Of a DNA stretch of 64,000 nucleotides, positions 54,536 to 64,000 are shown piece after piece. Made by a program: the position numbers and the translations under genes. The first letter of the stretch is position 1, and each line of letters begins with the position of its first letter. The notes beneath the pieces are model-generated. The model was not told the origin of the DNA, made no database searches, and worked only from the letters and a program-made list of their open reading frames with translations. This stretch comes from Thalassia testudinum (lineage: Eukaryota; Streptophyta; Magnoliopsida; Alismatales; Hydrocharitaceae), in NCBI GenBank assembly GCA_037157565.1, contig JAZHRO010000012.1, forward strand, positions 61,681,501 to 61,745,500. The letters run 5' to 3'.

Positions 54536-56373
54536 TAACCCCATGCCTATCTTTTACTGGTCCTTAGCAAAAACTACATGCTATTTATAAAAGAATTAGG
54601 TTGGATTATTTGGGCATGAGTTATTTTCAATCATTAAGAAAATGTTTACTTAGGATCTGAACTTTCAAAGACACAATAGTATCCGGGTATCTGTCAAAAT
54701 GCAAATCGCCTCAAGCCCTCGCCTTATTCAAAGAAAATTTTCTTTTTCTCTTTTTCTTCTTTTCTAATTTTTTTGGATTTTCGAGTTTTAAGGTTTAAGA
54801 GTGGCTTTCTAAGGCCATTCAACTCACCCAAGATTTAATGAGAACTCTAAGTTCTAAGCATCTTATTGTGAATGTGATAGACTCGTTGATCAACAGTAAA
54901 AACAGACTTTGGATTTCTACGCCTCTAGGTGACCTTAAAAAGAGAATTTTACCTAAAGGTATATCTTTACAACCGGTAGCTTTTTCCCTACTTTTATTTT
55001 TACGGGGTCAACACAAGGGTGAATCCAGTGTATATCTCCCCAGTTTATTCTACTTCTCCGCTTCTTCCTAAGTGTTTTGGGAATTTTTAGTGCATTTATT
55101 GAGCTGGGTTCTGGATAACCGGTCGATGACCTGTTACCACCGACAACTTGCCAGCCATACTCGTGCGGCGAAGTATAGTTATTTCTTTTGTTTTCTTCTT
55201 TCTTTCCTTTTTTTTTTCTCTCTCTTTTTTTTTTCTTTTAAGTAGGTGGCTTCCCTGGTCTAAGATTTACCTAAAGGCAGCAAAAAGAGAATGGTCCAGT
55301 GATTGGGCTCTGGACAACTAACCTATGCGCTATTACCCAAGATAACTTGTCAACCATATCACCCTAGAAGGTTCATTAGCTACCCAATTTCCATTAGAAC
55401 CGCGGATTAACGAGTCAGTGACAAGATAGTGTGTAGATGCTTTAGGCTTAAAGTTCCCTCAAATCAGAGGGCTGGTTGATAAGTCATGTATTTATTACCC
55501 AGACTTATTTACTCAATTTAAAATAGAATTCAGGTTGGCGATGGCTCGAAAAACAAATCCACATTTTAGTGGATACACAGGCTGATTAAGTCTGAAGACC
55601 TGAAGGGTCTTTATGTTTAGATCCTAATATAATATTTCCTAAGATTGAAAATTTTCTTAAACCTAAATTCTCTTTCCTAATTCCATAATTTTTTTTAATA
55701 TATAAAAGAAAATAAAACGAATCTACGGAGCTGACGAATTCATTCAAAGATGAATATCACCTTCCCATGCCTATCTAATGCAATGTCCTCATTGTATTAA
55801 AACGACATAAAACAGAGTGGAATAAAGTAGAAAGCACCTGAATTGCGTGAATGTCAGGTCCGCTCCGAGATAAACAAAAAAAGCTATATACGTGCTGAAT
55901 TTAGTGCCTTCAGCTAGGCACACTATACAAAGAAGAGAGATAAAGAATTCACAGGTGCAGGTCAGAATCAAAATAAAAAGAAGAGACCTCTGACCTACCA
56001 ACAGATGTCCACAGATGTGGACCAGATTGTAGTGCAGACCCATACCCCATAATCGAGAATATCTAAGGTTCTAGATAAAAGTTACCCAAAACCTAAAATT
56101 AGTATGCAAGCGGGGTCGGTCCTACGATTTATGAGGATGCAACCTAAGACCAAAGAGTCGGGTTACAGAGAATTCAAGCTCCAAAGAATAATCAATGAAT
56201 GTGTGCTTGGGTTGGACATCCTCAGAACAGATGTCGTAAGGGTCCTGGTTTGATGATTTCAGATAAATTGGAACCCTTAGACTTAGTCTTCTATTTTCTC
56301 CAAAGTTTGCTTCCCAAATTAAAATTTCCCAACTCCTATCCTCCTCATTCAGAATGTCAAATTCCGAGACCTC
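54536..56373 (-). other. 3' interior of the LARD, non-coding
   Basis: No domain is seen. A T/C-rich stretch at 55195-55240 and repeated phrases (ctggataacc...gtcgatgacctgttaccac and ctggacaac...ctatgcgctattaccc) suggest an old internal duplication around 55110-55360. Confidence 0.5.
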
Positions 56374-59123
56374 TGAAGAACGGCTAACCGCGCTCTGCTT
56401 TGTGTTTATTATAGTACAGTCGTTATAGTATAAGACAAGACAGCTACGGTTGTCATTACCATCAAAATTTACTCGGAAATAGTTTGGTTTCCCGAGGTCG
56501 AACTCAGGGAGCTACTGGAATTCCAGAAGTACAAAGTTTCTCTATTGGATTACAAAAATAAGAGAGAGAGAGGGGGGAGAGAGAGAGAGAGAATTTTTTG
56601 TCTTGGCTTCTTCTTCTTCTTCTCTCACGGCTGTGCCTTCTTGTTTCTTCTTTTTGTGCTTTCTGTCTTCTTCCCACTTCTTTCTTCTTCTTCTTCTTCC
56701 TGGCTATTCGTCTTCTTCTTCTGCTCGTCCTGTCTTCTTCTTTCTTCTCTTTTCTTCCTATTTCTTTCTTTCTCTTTCTTTCTCTTTCTTTTTCTCTGGC
56801 GGCCAAGTCTTCTTCTTTTCTTCTTCCTTCTTCTCTGCTTTATCTCCTCTGGCCGCTACTCAACCGTCGTCTGATGTAGTGGTCAGATGACTTAACTGCA
56901 GGTCTGCTACAGTGCTTCTCTTCTTCTCATTCCTTTCTTCCTTCGCCGGTTCTTCTTCTGCTCCTGCACACTCACACAACTGGTCAGAGCAAAACCTACC
57001 CCTACCCTTCCCTGCGTCTCTCTCTTTCTCAGATTTCTCTCATAGGATCGCTCTCCCAGAGCCGGGTATTCCGGTACGGGTATCGCGCCCGGGACCAGTC
57101 CCACCGGCGTGCGGCGGTGGGCGAGGTGTGCACAGTGTTGGGTATTCGGATCCTGCCCAGACCCGCGGGGCGTGAGCCCGGGCGAGGGCGAGGGCGAGCG
57201 CGTGACGCGCACGTGCGTGAGGGACCTAACCCCTATGTTCGAAGGCGAATAGCCTCGAACACTTTTACAATTTATGTGCGGGCACTGAGCCACGCACTTC
57301 GTGGTGGGACTAAAGTCCCACCTCCCGACTGGCATCCGCAGGCGAGGAGGCTGCAGGCAATTGCAGCAACTCGCGAGGGGTTTGCCTCAGCTGCAGCCTT
57401 GGGAGTCTTGGCAAAAACACTCCGCACGACCTGGGACCAGCGCCTGGGCCAGATCAAAGCTGCAGCTGCAGGTGAAGGAGCTTCACCTACCTAGCAATGG
57501 TGGCGAAGGGGGTGTGACCTGAAAGCAGGAATACGGCCTCTCGGCCCAGTCAGAAGATGCAGGGAGCTTCGCCGGAGTGCGGGTGGTGGCGAGGCGTGAG
57601 GCAGTGTATGGCGGCAACCCTAGGTCGGACTGTAGTCGGAAAAATGGGTTTGTTCAGGGGGTCGTTGTGGAGGTGTGGAATGGCAGTGGAGGGGCGGAGG
57701 GTGTTTGGTGTGATGAGGTGGAGCTTGTGGGACAGTCGGCGAGTTGTGTGGAGATGTGGATAGACGGGGGCAACTCGCCGGAGGGTGGCCGGAGACGGGG
57801 AAGGTGATGGTGGTCAGGGTCAGTCGAGGGTCGATTTAAATGAAATAATGTGGGGAAAAGAAACAGGGGAAGATTGGGAGTAATTGTAACCTACTTGCAG
57901 GGACGAAGGGAGCCGGAGAGGCGGGCAGCCGTACTGACTGTCTCGGAGAAGAAACACCCAGAGGGAGAGTGCGGCGGCGAGGAAGAGGGCAGGGAGGCTC
58001 ACGCTTTGTGCGACGCGACGCGGGGAGATCAGGTGCAGGTGACTCTGCTGCTGGTATTGCAGCAGAGCGACGAGAAGGAGGAGGAGGAGCTGCCAATGCT
58101 GGTGGGTTCCTGTCGGAGTGGAGAGAGAGGAAGGGTTGAGGGATTCTCCATCAAGACTGAGCTGGGAGAAACGGCTGGCGACGCTGGTCTTTATAAAGGC
58201 GGTGGCGGAGGGGCGGACGCATGCTGGCGACGTGCGTCCCTCACTGGAATATGGTCGGAGATGAGACCCATACCTTCCGCGCGTTCGCACGGAAGGTGTG
58301 GGCGTCGTCAAGTGGCATGGCCGAGTCCCTGCGATAGCAGACATCGCAGTGAACTCCGCGTTCTCTTGGCAAGATGCCCCCTCACCCTGTGCGGCGCCAT
58401 GTTCCGCGCAAAGTCGCCGAAGCATGGTGCTGCGTAGAGACTTGCAGGAGGGACCAAAATGCAAAGAGAGAAGATAAAATTAGGGGCCAAATTGCAATGG
58501 TTTCGAAAGTTGAGGGTCAAAAATTAAATGATGAGGACCAAATTGCAAAGTTGATCAAGGAGGTCTCTTCTTAGGCTCAAGTTTTTATACATGAATAAGT
58601 TGGACCTAAGGATTTTAATGGTGAATTTTTTTTCTAGGTTAGACCATGTTTGACTGACCAATTTACGTAAAAACCCAAATTAAATCATTAATTGGGCATG
58701 GTTCTCAATGTATGTCAAAATGGGTTTCTAAGGTCAAATTGAAGGTTCTAAACCCTAGAGATTATTTTTCTATGAATTTTAGAGGGTTTAGTTGATTTTT
58801 ACCCTGCCTCGAACCATGTGAATTGAAGTGGGTTTGTTTTAGGGTTATAGAATGTCATTTAATTCCCTGGAGTTGCTGTAGCCCTTGTTGGATTAGATCA
58901 TCCCACTTTCCTTCTTATTAGGTTAGTTTGACCTGTGTTTGGACCCTGAGTTACCCTATTTGCAGATTGTGTTGGTGAAATTGCATTTTTACCCCTTATG
59001 ACTTGTTTTCTTCTTAAACTCAGAATTCTCTGAGTTAAGCCTTTCTTTGAGTTATGTAGGAGTTTTTTCTTGCATACTTAGGTTAGATTGTGTTAGTTAG
59101 GGTTCATGATGAGGTTCTCATCA
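56374..59123 (-). mobile_element. probable solo LTR nested in the LARD
   Basis: The plus-strand ends are TGAAGAACGG and GGTTCTCATCA, flanked by ACCTC (56369-56373) and ACCTT (59124-59128), a duplication with one mismatch. Near the left end lies tttcccgaggtcgaactcaggg, the same kind of block found at the equivalent place in the LARD's own LTR, which suggests minus orientation. The middle is GC-rich (57050-58450), and the right part holds gaccaaattgcaaag text typical of long plant LTRs. No gag or pol is inside. Boundaries are the best I found, not certain. Confidence 0.42.
56562..56830. repeat. GA microsatellite and CTT-rich tract
   Basis: An AG/GA run (56562-56595) is followed by about 230 bp of ttcttcttc-type pyrimidine sequence. 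Frames across it encode only Ser/Phe/Leu or Arg/Lys/Glu runs and are not genes. Confidence 0.88.
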
Positions 59124-59139
59124 ACCTTCTACATATTAA

Positions 59140-60290
59140 TCACCCCGTCTGAAATTTCTAAGTCTAAAAGATGTGGCTGAATCAGAATTGACTTAGGTCT
59201 AGTTATCTCAAAAACAGAATCATCGATAAGCTCAATGGGGTGTAACTGATAATCAGGGCATTGGATTGAATCCTCCAGAAAATGTGATTTTGGATCCGTA
59301 ATGTGAGCCCCAATAAGATCAGTTTCCTCAGTTATTGGGCTATCAAATGATCTATTAGATTCCTTAGGCCCAATCTCTCACAAAAATTATGTTCTGTAAA
59401 CTCGCGTGAGACTTCACAAATTGAATCTTCACCCTCCGAATCAAAGAAATTTAAATCCGTGTTAATGTATGTCTCCAAATCATCCATCACTTTCTGATTC
59501 ACGGAGACATACGTTTCCTCGTACCCCGGCTCAGGGATCTTAGGTGAAGAAATCAGATCATCCTTAATTGGTTGCTTTAATTCAATCTGGTTAGCCTCGT
59601 AACACATGTCCCTCCCAACAGGTGCCTGAGTGGGTTCTGACATTGGCTCTCCTGAGGGGAGTTCATCCTGGGAATCATCCCACGATTAAACTAAAGCAAC
59701 CACAAATCTCATTCTCAATTTCGCTAACTTCCCAAGTAGAAACTCACCCGGGTTCTTATCCTTAACATCCTGGAGCCAATCCAACACATTCTTGTTAAAA
59801 TCATCAATCATTTCAATCAGGGGCTCCAATCTTTCAATGCAAGGTATTGGCTGAACTTCTAAAGATTGTATAATATTCCTTAAGTTGGCTAGAACCTTAT
59901 CTTGAACTTGGTTACCATGAACCAAATGAGTTGGTTCAGGGTTGGGCGGGTTTGGGATTAGTGCAGAGGAGTTAACAAATTGAGATTCGTTATACCCTTC
60001 CTGATAATAGGTCATTTCGGATTGTTCAAAAGGTGGTGATGACCTGAAGGCAGTGTAATCAGAGGATGGGTAAGGATCAGTGTATCCTTCTTGATTGTAG
60101 ATCGTATTAGGTTGTCCATGAAAGGGTGGTGATCTATAATCAATGTGGCTCTAAAAAGGATAGAAATCACAATCATAGTGTTCAGGGTTAGACCCTAAAC
60201 AAGGAGGTCCGGAACTGTATCCCTAATCTGAGTTATCCCAACTAACCGATGGTTGATTATAGTACAAGTCGGAATAATCATCATGTTGAG
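59140..60290 (-). pseudogene. gag-like ORF of the LARD, unknown family
   Basis: A reading frame begins near 60290 with DDYSDLYYNQPSVSWDNSD, rich in tyrosine, serine and proline. It goes on through HIDYRSPPFHGQPNTIYNQEG, FEQSEMTYYQEGYNESQF, NQVQDKVLANLRNIIQSLE, FLLGKLAKLRMRFVVAL, SEPTQAPVGRD and MDDLETYINTDLNFFDSEG, and after a frameshift at about 59332 to LLDLEISDGVINM. Stops at 60226, about 60150 and 59686 break it. There is no zinc knuckle, protease or pol. The Tyr-rich start recalls N-terminal gag regions of some plant Gypsy elements, but I cannot assign it. Confidence 0.55.
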
Positions 60291-61475
60291 GATAATTCAA
60301 AACAAGAGGAAAAGAGTAAGAATGCGTATAATATGTGGAAGGATTCATGAGAGACTGGAGGAAGAAAGGTGCCCTACAATACAAGCAATCAAACCTATCC
60401 TTAAATGGGCTAACCTAAAGACCTACAGACTCCCAAAAGCCATCTTGAGATAGAGAAATGATTTGATCTACTTCTGTTTGTTCAATCCAACCAGTTAGAA
60501 GGAGGGACTAGAGAGAAGGTTCTTCCTTCGGCTTGCGCCTCCAATTCCTAGTGTACCCCCCAGTCGCGATCGTTTGATTTTGCTCCCCTAGCTAGACATC
60601 AGATTGAACAGTAGAAACAGACTAATCGAAAATAATCTCGTTCTGAGCTCCGAAGAGTGTGTCGAATCCTTAAGGCCAATGTCTCTGTTTTATTTATGGC
60701 TAGGTTTGAATGTGCTTTTGGAATGTGATGGACCCTTTATCTGGGTTGTGCCCTTAATGATTAATTGATGTGTGTGTGCATGCACAACCAGTGGTTTTCA
60801 AGCAAGATTACTTTTGATTTGGTGAATTTTAAGGTTCAAATCTTGCTTAGTAGCTTTTAGGATTCAACTTTAGGTATTTTTAAACAAGTTTTATTGGCAC
60901 ACCAGGTTTTGAAAGAATAGGTGAAGATGTTTTCCTTTGAAGCTCAAAAAGAATGTGGAGTGCCTGGTAAATCTTTAAGAGTTGAACCTAAGCGGCAGCT
61001 ACTTGATGAGTTGATTTTAATTGAAGTGGTGCGGCCCAATCAACTTAAATAATTGGCCTGTTGCACCACTTAATTAGGCACACAAATGATTACCTAATCT
61101 GATTTCTACTCAATTATGTGTTTGGATGTGTGTACTGGCTCCAAAGATCGGTTTACCGGTTGAGTTTGAAAATCAGATGAGGTTGTGTACCTCTATGAGA
61201 TTTTTTTATTTTACTTTTTAAATGTGGAGGTTGAGGCAAGTGTGGGTGTCAAAGAAATAAACAAAACTAACCTTAGAGTTTGTAAGAACACCTAGGTTGA
61301 TTGATATTTGTGTTATTATGTGGTGAAATGAAAACTAATGGGTGGGAGGTAGGGGATAACTTACAAAACCTTCAACAGCACTTTGCTCCAATCTACCGCT
61401 TTTGCTCGTCTCAAAAGAGTACCTGCAATCACAATAAGAACAGAGAGAAGTGAGGTAAATGATTCGTAAGTTGGA
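60291..61475 (-). other. 5' leader of the LARD, non-coding
   Basis: The sequence lies between the PBS-like site and the gag-like ORF on the minus strand. It contains TTGTGATTGCAGGTACTC just after the PBS, a leader form seen in plant Gypsy elements. I see no ORF of note. Confidence 0.45.
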
Positions 61476-61492
61476 TCCTCGGCAACGGTGCT
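61476..61492 (-). promoter_or_regulatory. PBS-like and leader sequence of the LARD
   Basis: The minus strand reads CACCGTTGCCGAGGATCC, close to the GGCGCCGTTGCCGGGGA word that plant Gypsy elements commonly carry after the 5' LTR. One or two bases differ, so function is doubtful. Confidence 0.5.
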
Positions 61493-61509
61493 GTGCGTTA
61501 GAGTGCTCG

Positions 61510-62196
61510 ACCAACGCCTCCGCTCTAATTGCTGCGTGACGAGACTCGAACGTGCGCTTGCGCTTCGCATTAGAGTTCTCGATCAACGCGCTGTGGGTGC
61601 GTTTGTGTCGAGCGCTTAACTTAAGCACAGGCGCGTCGTAGCCGTTGGATCTTGATCCAACGACGTGGAAGGGTTGATGCAGAGGCCTTCAGCTGATGCG
61701 TGCGATCGGTTGGGCTGCCGGGATGGTGCCACGTGGTGCCATCTTGGCCGTCCATCTTCTGGATGATGTAGATGGTGCCACGAGTGTCGAATTGAGTCGA
61801 TTTTTGCGTCGTTAGGCTGCGATCGTCGATTCGAATCCATCCGTGTGGTCGGATTTGTCGTTTGAAGTGTGGATTCACACCATCTTGGCCCTTGATCTTC
61901 TAGGGTTCCTCGATCTCTATCTGATGCTACAGATGTCTGATTAGGGCGATCTTGGAGTCGTTGAACTCCAATCGTCGCCCTGATCACATCTGTATGGTTG
62001 GATCTTCGATCCGAGTTTCCAATAAAAATTTGCCCTGTCCCTGAACATAAAATGAGATAATTAACCTCCATTTTATTCAAACTAATCTAAATGCATGATG
62101 ATGCATGCTATGCACTATTTATAGTATGTAATGAAATCCTATGCTTAAGAACATGCATAGATAGACGTCTTAAGTAGTGTAAACGTGTTTACATCA
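61510..62196 (-). repeat. truncated LTR (5' LTR) of the minus-strand LARD
   Basis: It matches 53850-54535 (cgcgcttgcgctt, gccgttggatcttgatccaac, gtggattcacaccatcttgg, gtgtaaacgtgtttacatca). About 0.97 kb at its inner side is absent, yet the PBS-like text follows directly, so the loss was internal to the LTR or is due to template switching. Confidence 0.82.
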
Positions 62197-62201
62197 TGGC
62201 C

Positions 62202-63125
62202 TTATCTTTGGGAGGTGTTTAAAAGTAGAGGTTTCCCCCCTACTTGGATTCAATGGGTAAAAAGATGTATTACAACTGCCTCTTTCACTACCTTGGTAAA
62301 TGGGAAGTCTTGTGGTGCATGGATTCAGCCCCAATGTGGGATCAGACAAGGCTGTCCTTTGGCGCCTTTGGTCTTCAATTTGGCAGTGGACAACTTGGCC
62401 TGGTATACTTGCAAACTTGCTAAAGCAGGCCTTATTAGAGGATACTCCCTATCTTGTAGGAGTGCTTTGGCCCCTATACTTTAATACGTGGATGATACGA
62501 TTTTTTTTGTGGAAGGATCTATTGATGAAGCCCAGGTTTTGTGTCATATGGTCAACATTTTTGGGGATATCTCAGGCCTTAGGCTGAACAGAGAGAAGTC
62601 ATGTCTGATCTGTTTTGGCTTACCTGAGGCTAAGCAAGGAGACATTTCATATGCTTTGGGGACCTCTCGCATTAGCCTCCCTATCAAATATTTGGGTCTG
62701 CCACTGAGGTGCTCTAGAATGAAAAAAAGAGATTGGAACTGTCTCTTTGATAAAATCTCATTGAAGTTGGATGGGTGGCATAACAACTTCCTATCCAAGG
62801 GTGGGAGACTCATCTTGCTCAACTTAGTGATCACCTCAATTCCTGTTTTCTACCTTTCCATCTTTAAAGCTCCAAAATATATATGGAAGCAGCTAGATGT
62901 ATTAAGGAAGAGGTTCTTTTGGAGGGGATCCAAACATGAGGGCAAATTTCTACAGCCACTGAAGTGGAAGCAGATCTACCAGCCAAAGGACAAGGGTGGG
63001 CTAGGGATTAAATCCTTGAAATAGTTCAACGATGCCTTACTACTTAGGTGGGCAATCAAATTCTTGTAAGGAGAGTTGAAGCCATGGACTGACTTGATCA
63101 GGGACAGCTATGGTTCTTCAGACAG
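62202..63125 (+). pseudogene. LINE ORF2, second part of reverse transcriptase
   Basis: The frame resumes YLWEVFKSRGFPPTW and carries ASFTTLVNG, GIRQGCPLAPLVFNLAVD, YVDDTIFF (62485-62508; catalytic YxDD), SGLRLNREKS, IKYLGLPL, LSKGGRLILLNLV and KDKGGLGIKSLK. Stops at 62482 (TAA) and 63022 (TAG) fit one transition from glutamine codons. After RWAIKFL the text fades near 63125. The remaining C-terminal region is missing, replaced by sequence of a different kind. Confidence 0.87.
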
Positions 63126-64000
63126 TGTGCTCAACACCGGACTGACTTGACTGATCCCAAGACTCAGTCGTCCAACGATGAAGTAACCAAAAAGCAGTAA
63201 AAATAAACCACATTTACCATGCAAGCAACTAATAGTAACAAAAGTACAGCAGTAAAGAAGTAAACTACTATAGTACACACCACCACAACAGTAGAGAATT
63301 TAAACAGGTACAGGAATATAAGGTTTACAATAAAAGAGTACATAAGTGTAACAAAGTTACTCACTACAACAAGAAATGGGTACAACAAAAGGTACAACTA
63401 CTGGGCTCTACTGGGTCCAGCACCCTCTGCAGCCGTAGTCTCTGGCTGCTCAACACCTGGACCTGAAAAAGGTTATGAGTACAAGAAATCAGTGAACGCT
63501 GAGTAGAGTGGCAACTAGCTAACTAAAAGTAGTAAAGGTGGACAGGTAGTTGTTGTTTTCAATTTCGTTCTTTATTTAACTAATTATTCTTTCTTTCATC
63601 ACTTGGTTTATTTATCAGGTCATTTTCTTGATCTCAAATGTTCCTCGTGGGAATGATCTTGATTGCAGTCTTTTTCGAAGAGTAGAAGTAGTACGTGGTG
63701 CTCTCCTGGCCGGGAGAGTCCCCCGTGGTGGTCCTACACTCAATCAACCACCCCAAGGTCGCTGACAGATGTAACGGTGACTACAGCACACACGATAAGC
63801 GCACGGGTAGCGACCCCGCACTGACACGCAGTCAGCCGTTTCCGTTAACGGGTGCGCTCAAAGCACAGCACGGAACCAGTATAGGGAATAGCCCTCTCAG
63901 TAATAGGGGTCTAGCCCCTAAGAACCAAACAGGGGTCTCGCCCCTCCACAGTTCGCGTACCCTCGTCTGACTACCCTAGTTTGCCCAATGTGCCTAACAA
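63126..64000. mobile_element. possible LTR of another element, running off the window
   Basis: At 63126 the LINE text stops and TGTGCTCAACACCGG begins, which could be an LTR start (candidate duplication GACAG at 63121-63125). Further on are actgggtccagcaccctctgc, ctggccgggagagtcccccg and tctagcccctaag / tctcgcccctcc phrases, with a GC-rich end. No ORF has a recognisable domain. The other end is outside the window, so the call is tentative. Confidence 0.35.

Larger units (their letters stand above)
52881..62196 (-). mobile_element. non-autonomous Gypsy-like LTR element (LARD) inserted into LINE ORF2
   Basis: The insertion is bounded by TGGCC at 52876-52880 and 62197-62201. Plus-strand ends are TGTTGAAGTG and GTGTTTACATCA. 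The text at 53850-54535 is repeated at 61510-62196 with high similarity, so these are the LTRs. The minus orientation is shown by a PBS-like CCGTTGCCGAGGATCC text next to the right LTR (complement of 61476-61492) and a purine-rich gcatggggtta next to the left one. The right LTR is short: the part equivalent to 52881-53850 is gone. The interior has only one gag-like ORF and no enzyme domain. A probable second LTR insertion lies inside (56374-59123). Confidence 0.83.
49600..63125 (+). mobile_element. L1-type LINE with ORF1 and ORF2, split by a 9.3-kb LTR element
   Basis: LINE sequence covers about 49600-52880 and resumes at 62202-63125. Between them sits an LTR element with a perfect TGGCC duplication, and the reverse transcriptase frame continues exactly across it. 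The order is ORF1 with zinc knuckles, ORF2 with endonuclease, reverse transcriptase and thumb. The 3' end, including the C-terminal zinc-binding domain and poly(A), is missing: the sequence changes at about 63126 to what looks like another LTR. Almost all coding damage consists of single transitions to stop codons, so the element decayed by point mutation rather than by rearrangement. Confidence 0.87.

Noticed and set aside
56545..56890. Plus-strand frames of 93-109 codons rich in Ser, Phe and Leu
   Set aside because: They are translations of the CTT-rich pyrimidine tract, open in all three phases.
57820..58464. Overlapping 195- and 214-codon frames on opposite strands
   Set aside because: Both lie in the GC-rich part of a probable LTR. 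GC-rich DNA has few stops on either strand; neither frame shows a motif.

Overview
The window looks like nuclear DNA of a flowering plant. It is AT-rich and dominated by LTR retrotransposons and L1-type LINEs, with spliceosomal introns. The one host gene has a G/C-rich first exon, as is common in monocots, so a non-grass monocot with a large genome is a reasonable guess, but no more than that.

The only host gene I can support is an LC8-type dynein light chain on the minus strand. Exon 1 (35425-35255), an 87-bp intron and exon 2 (35167-35062) lie near the middle of the window. The last coding exon is 30.8 kb away at 4281-4199. Phases and GT/AG sites agree and give a 119-residue protein. A 360-bp coding sequence therefore spans about 31 kb.

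The giant second intron (4282-35061) is a nest of mobile elements: (a) a Copia-type TR-GAG element, 6234-15841, split by a GC-rich non-autonomous LTR element, 7352-14707, that carries two tandem-repeat fields; (b) a LINE (16075-19511) split by a short minus-strand Copia remnant, 16245-18776, with an inverted duplication of its RNase H segment; (c) LINE sequence (20350-27840) interrupted by a likely 3.4-kb solo LTR (22082-25498) and a 1.5-kb TRIM-like element (25836-27344); (d) a fold-back element with a purine-rich core (29792-31477). Almost all directional elements lie antisense to the host gene.

Upstream of the gene (35426-49600) there are no recognisable genes. This part holds microsatellites, AT-rich MITE-like repeats, an LTR-like stretch (about 38700-41760), a SIRE-like solo LTR with a perfect target-site duplication (42567-44251) and poly(A)-tailed retroposon ends.

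From 49.6 kb to 63.1 kb lies a two-ORF L1-type LINE. Its ORF1 stop and ORF2 start overlap as ATGA. Its reverse transcriptase is cut by a 9.3-kb minus-strand non-autonomous LTR element (52881-62196) with a perfect TGGCC duplication, and that element seems to hold a further solo LTR (56374-59123). The last 0.9 kb looks like the start of another LTR insertion that leaves the window.

Element boundaries were read by eye from TG...CA termini, repeated LTR text and 5-bp duplications. Family names above the Copia/LINE level are inference.
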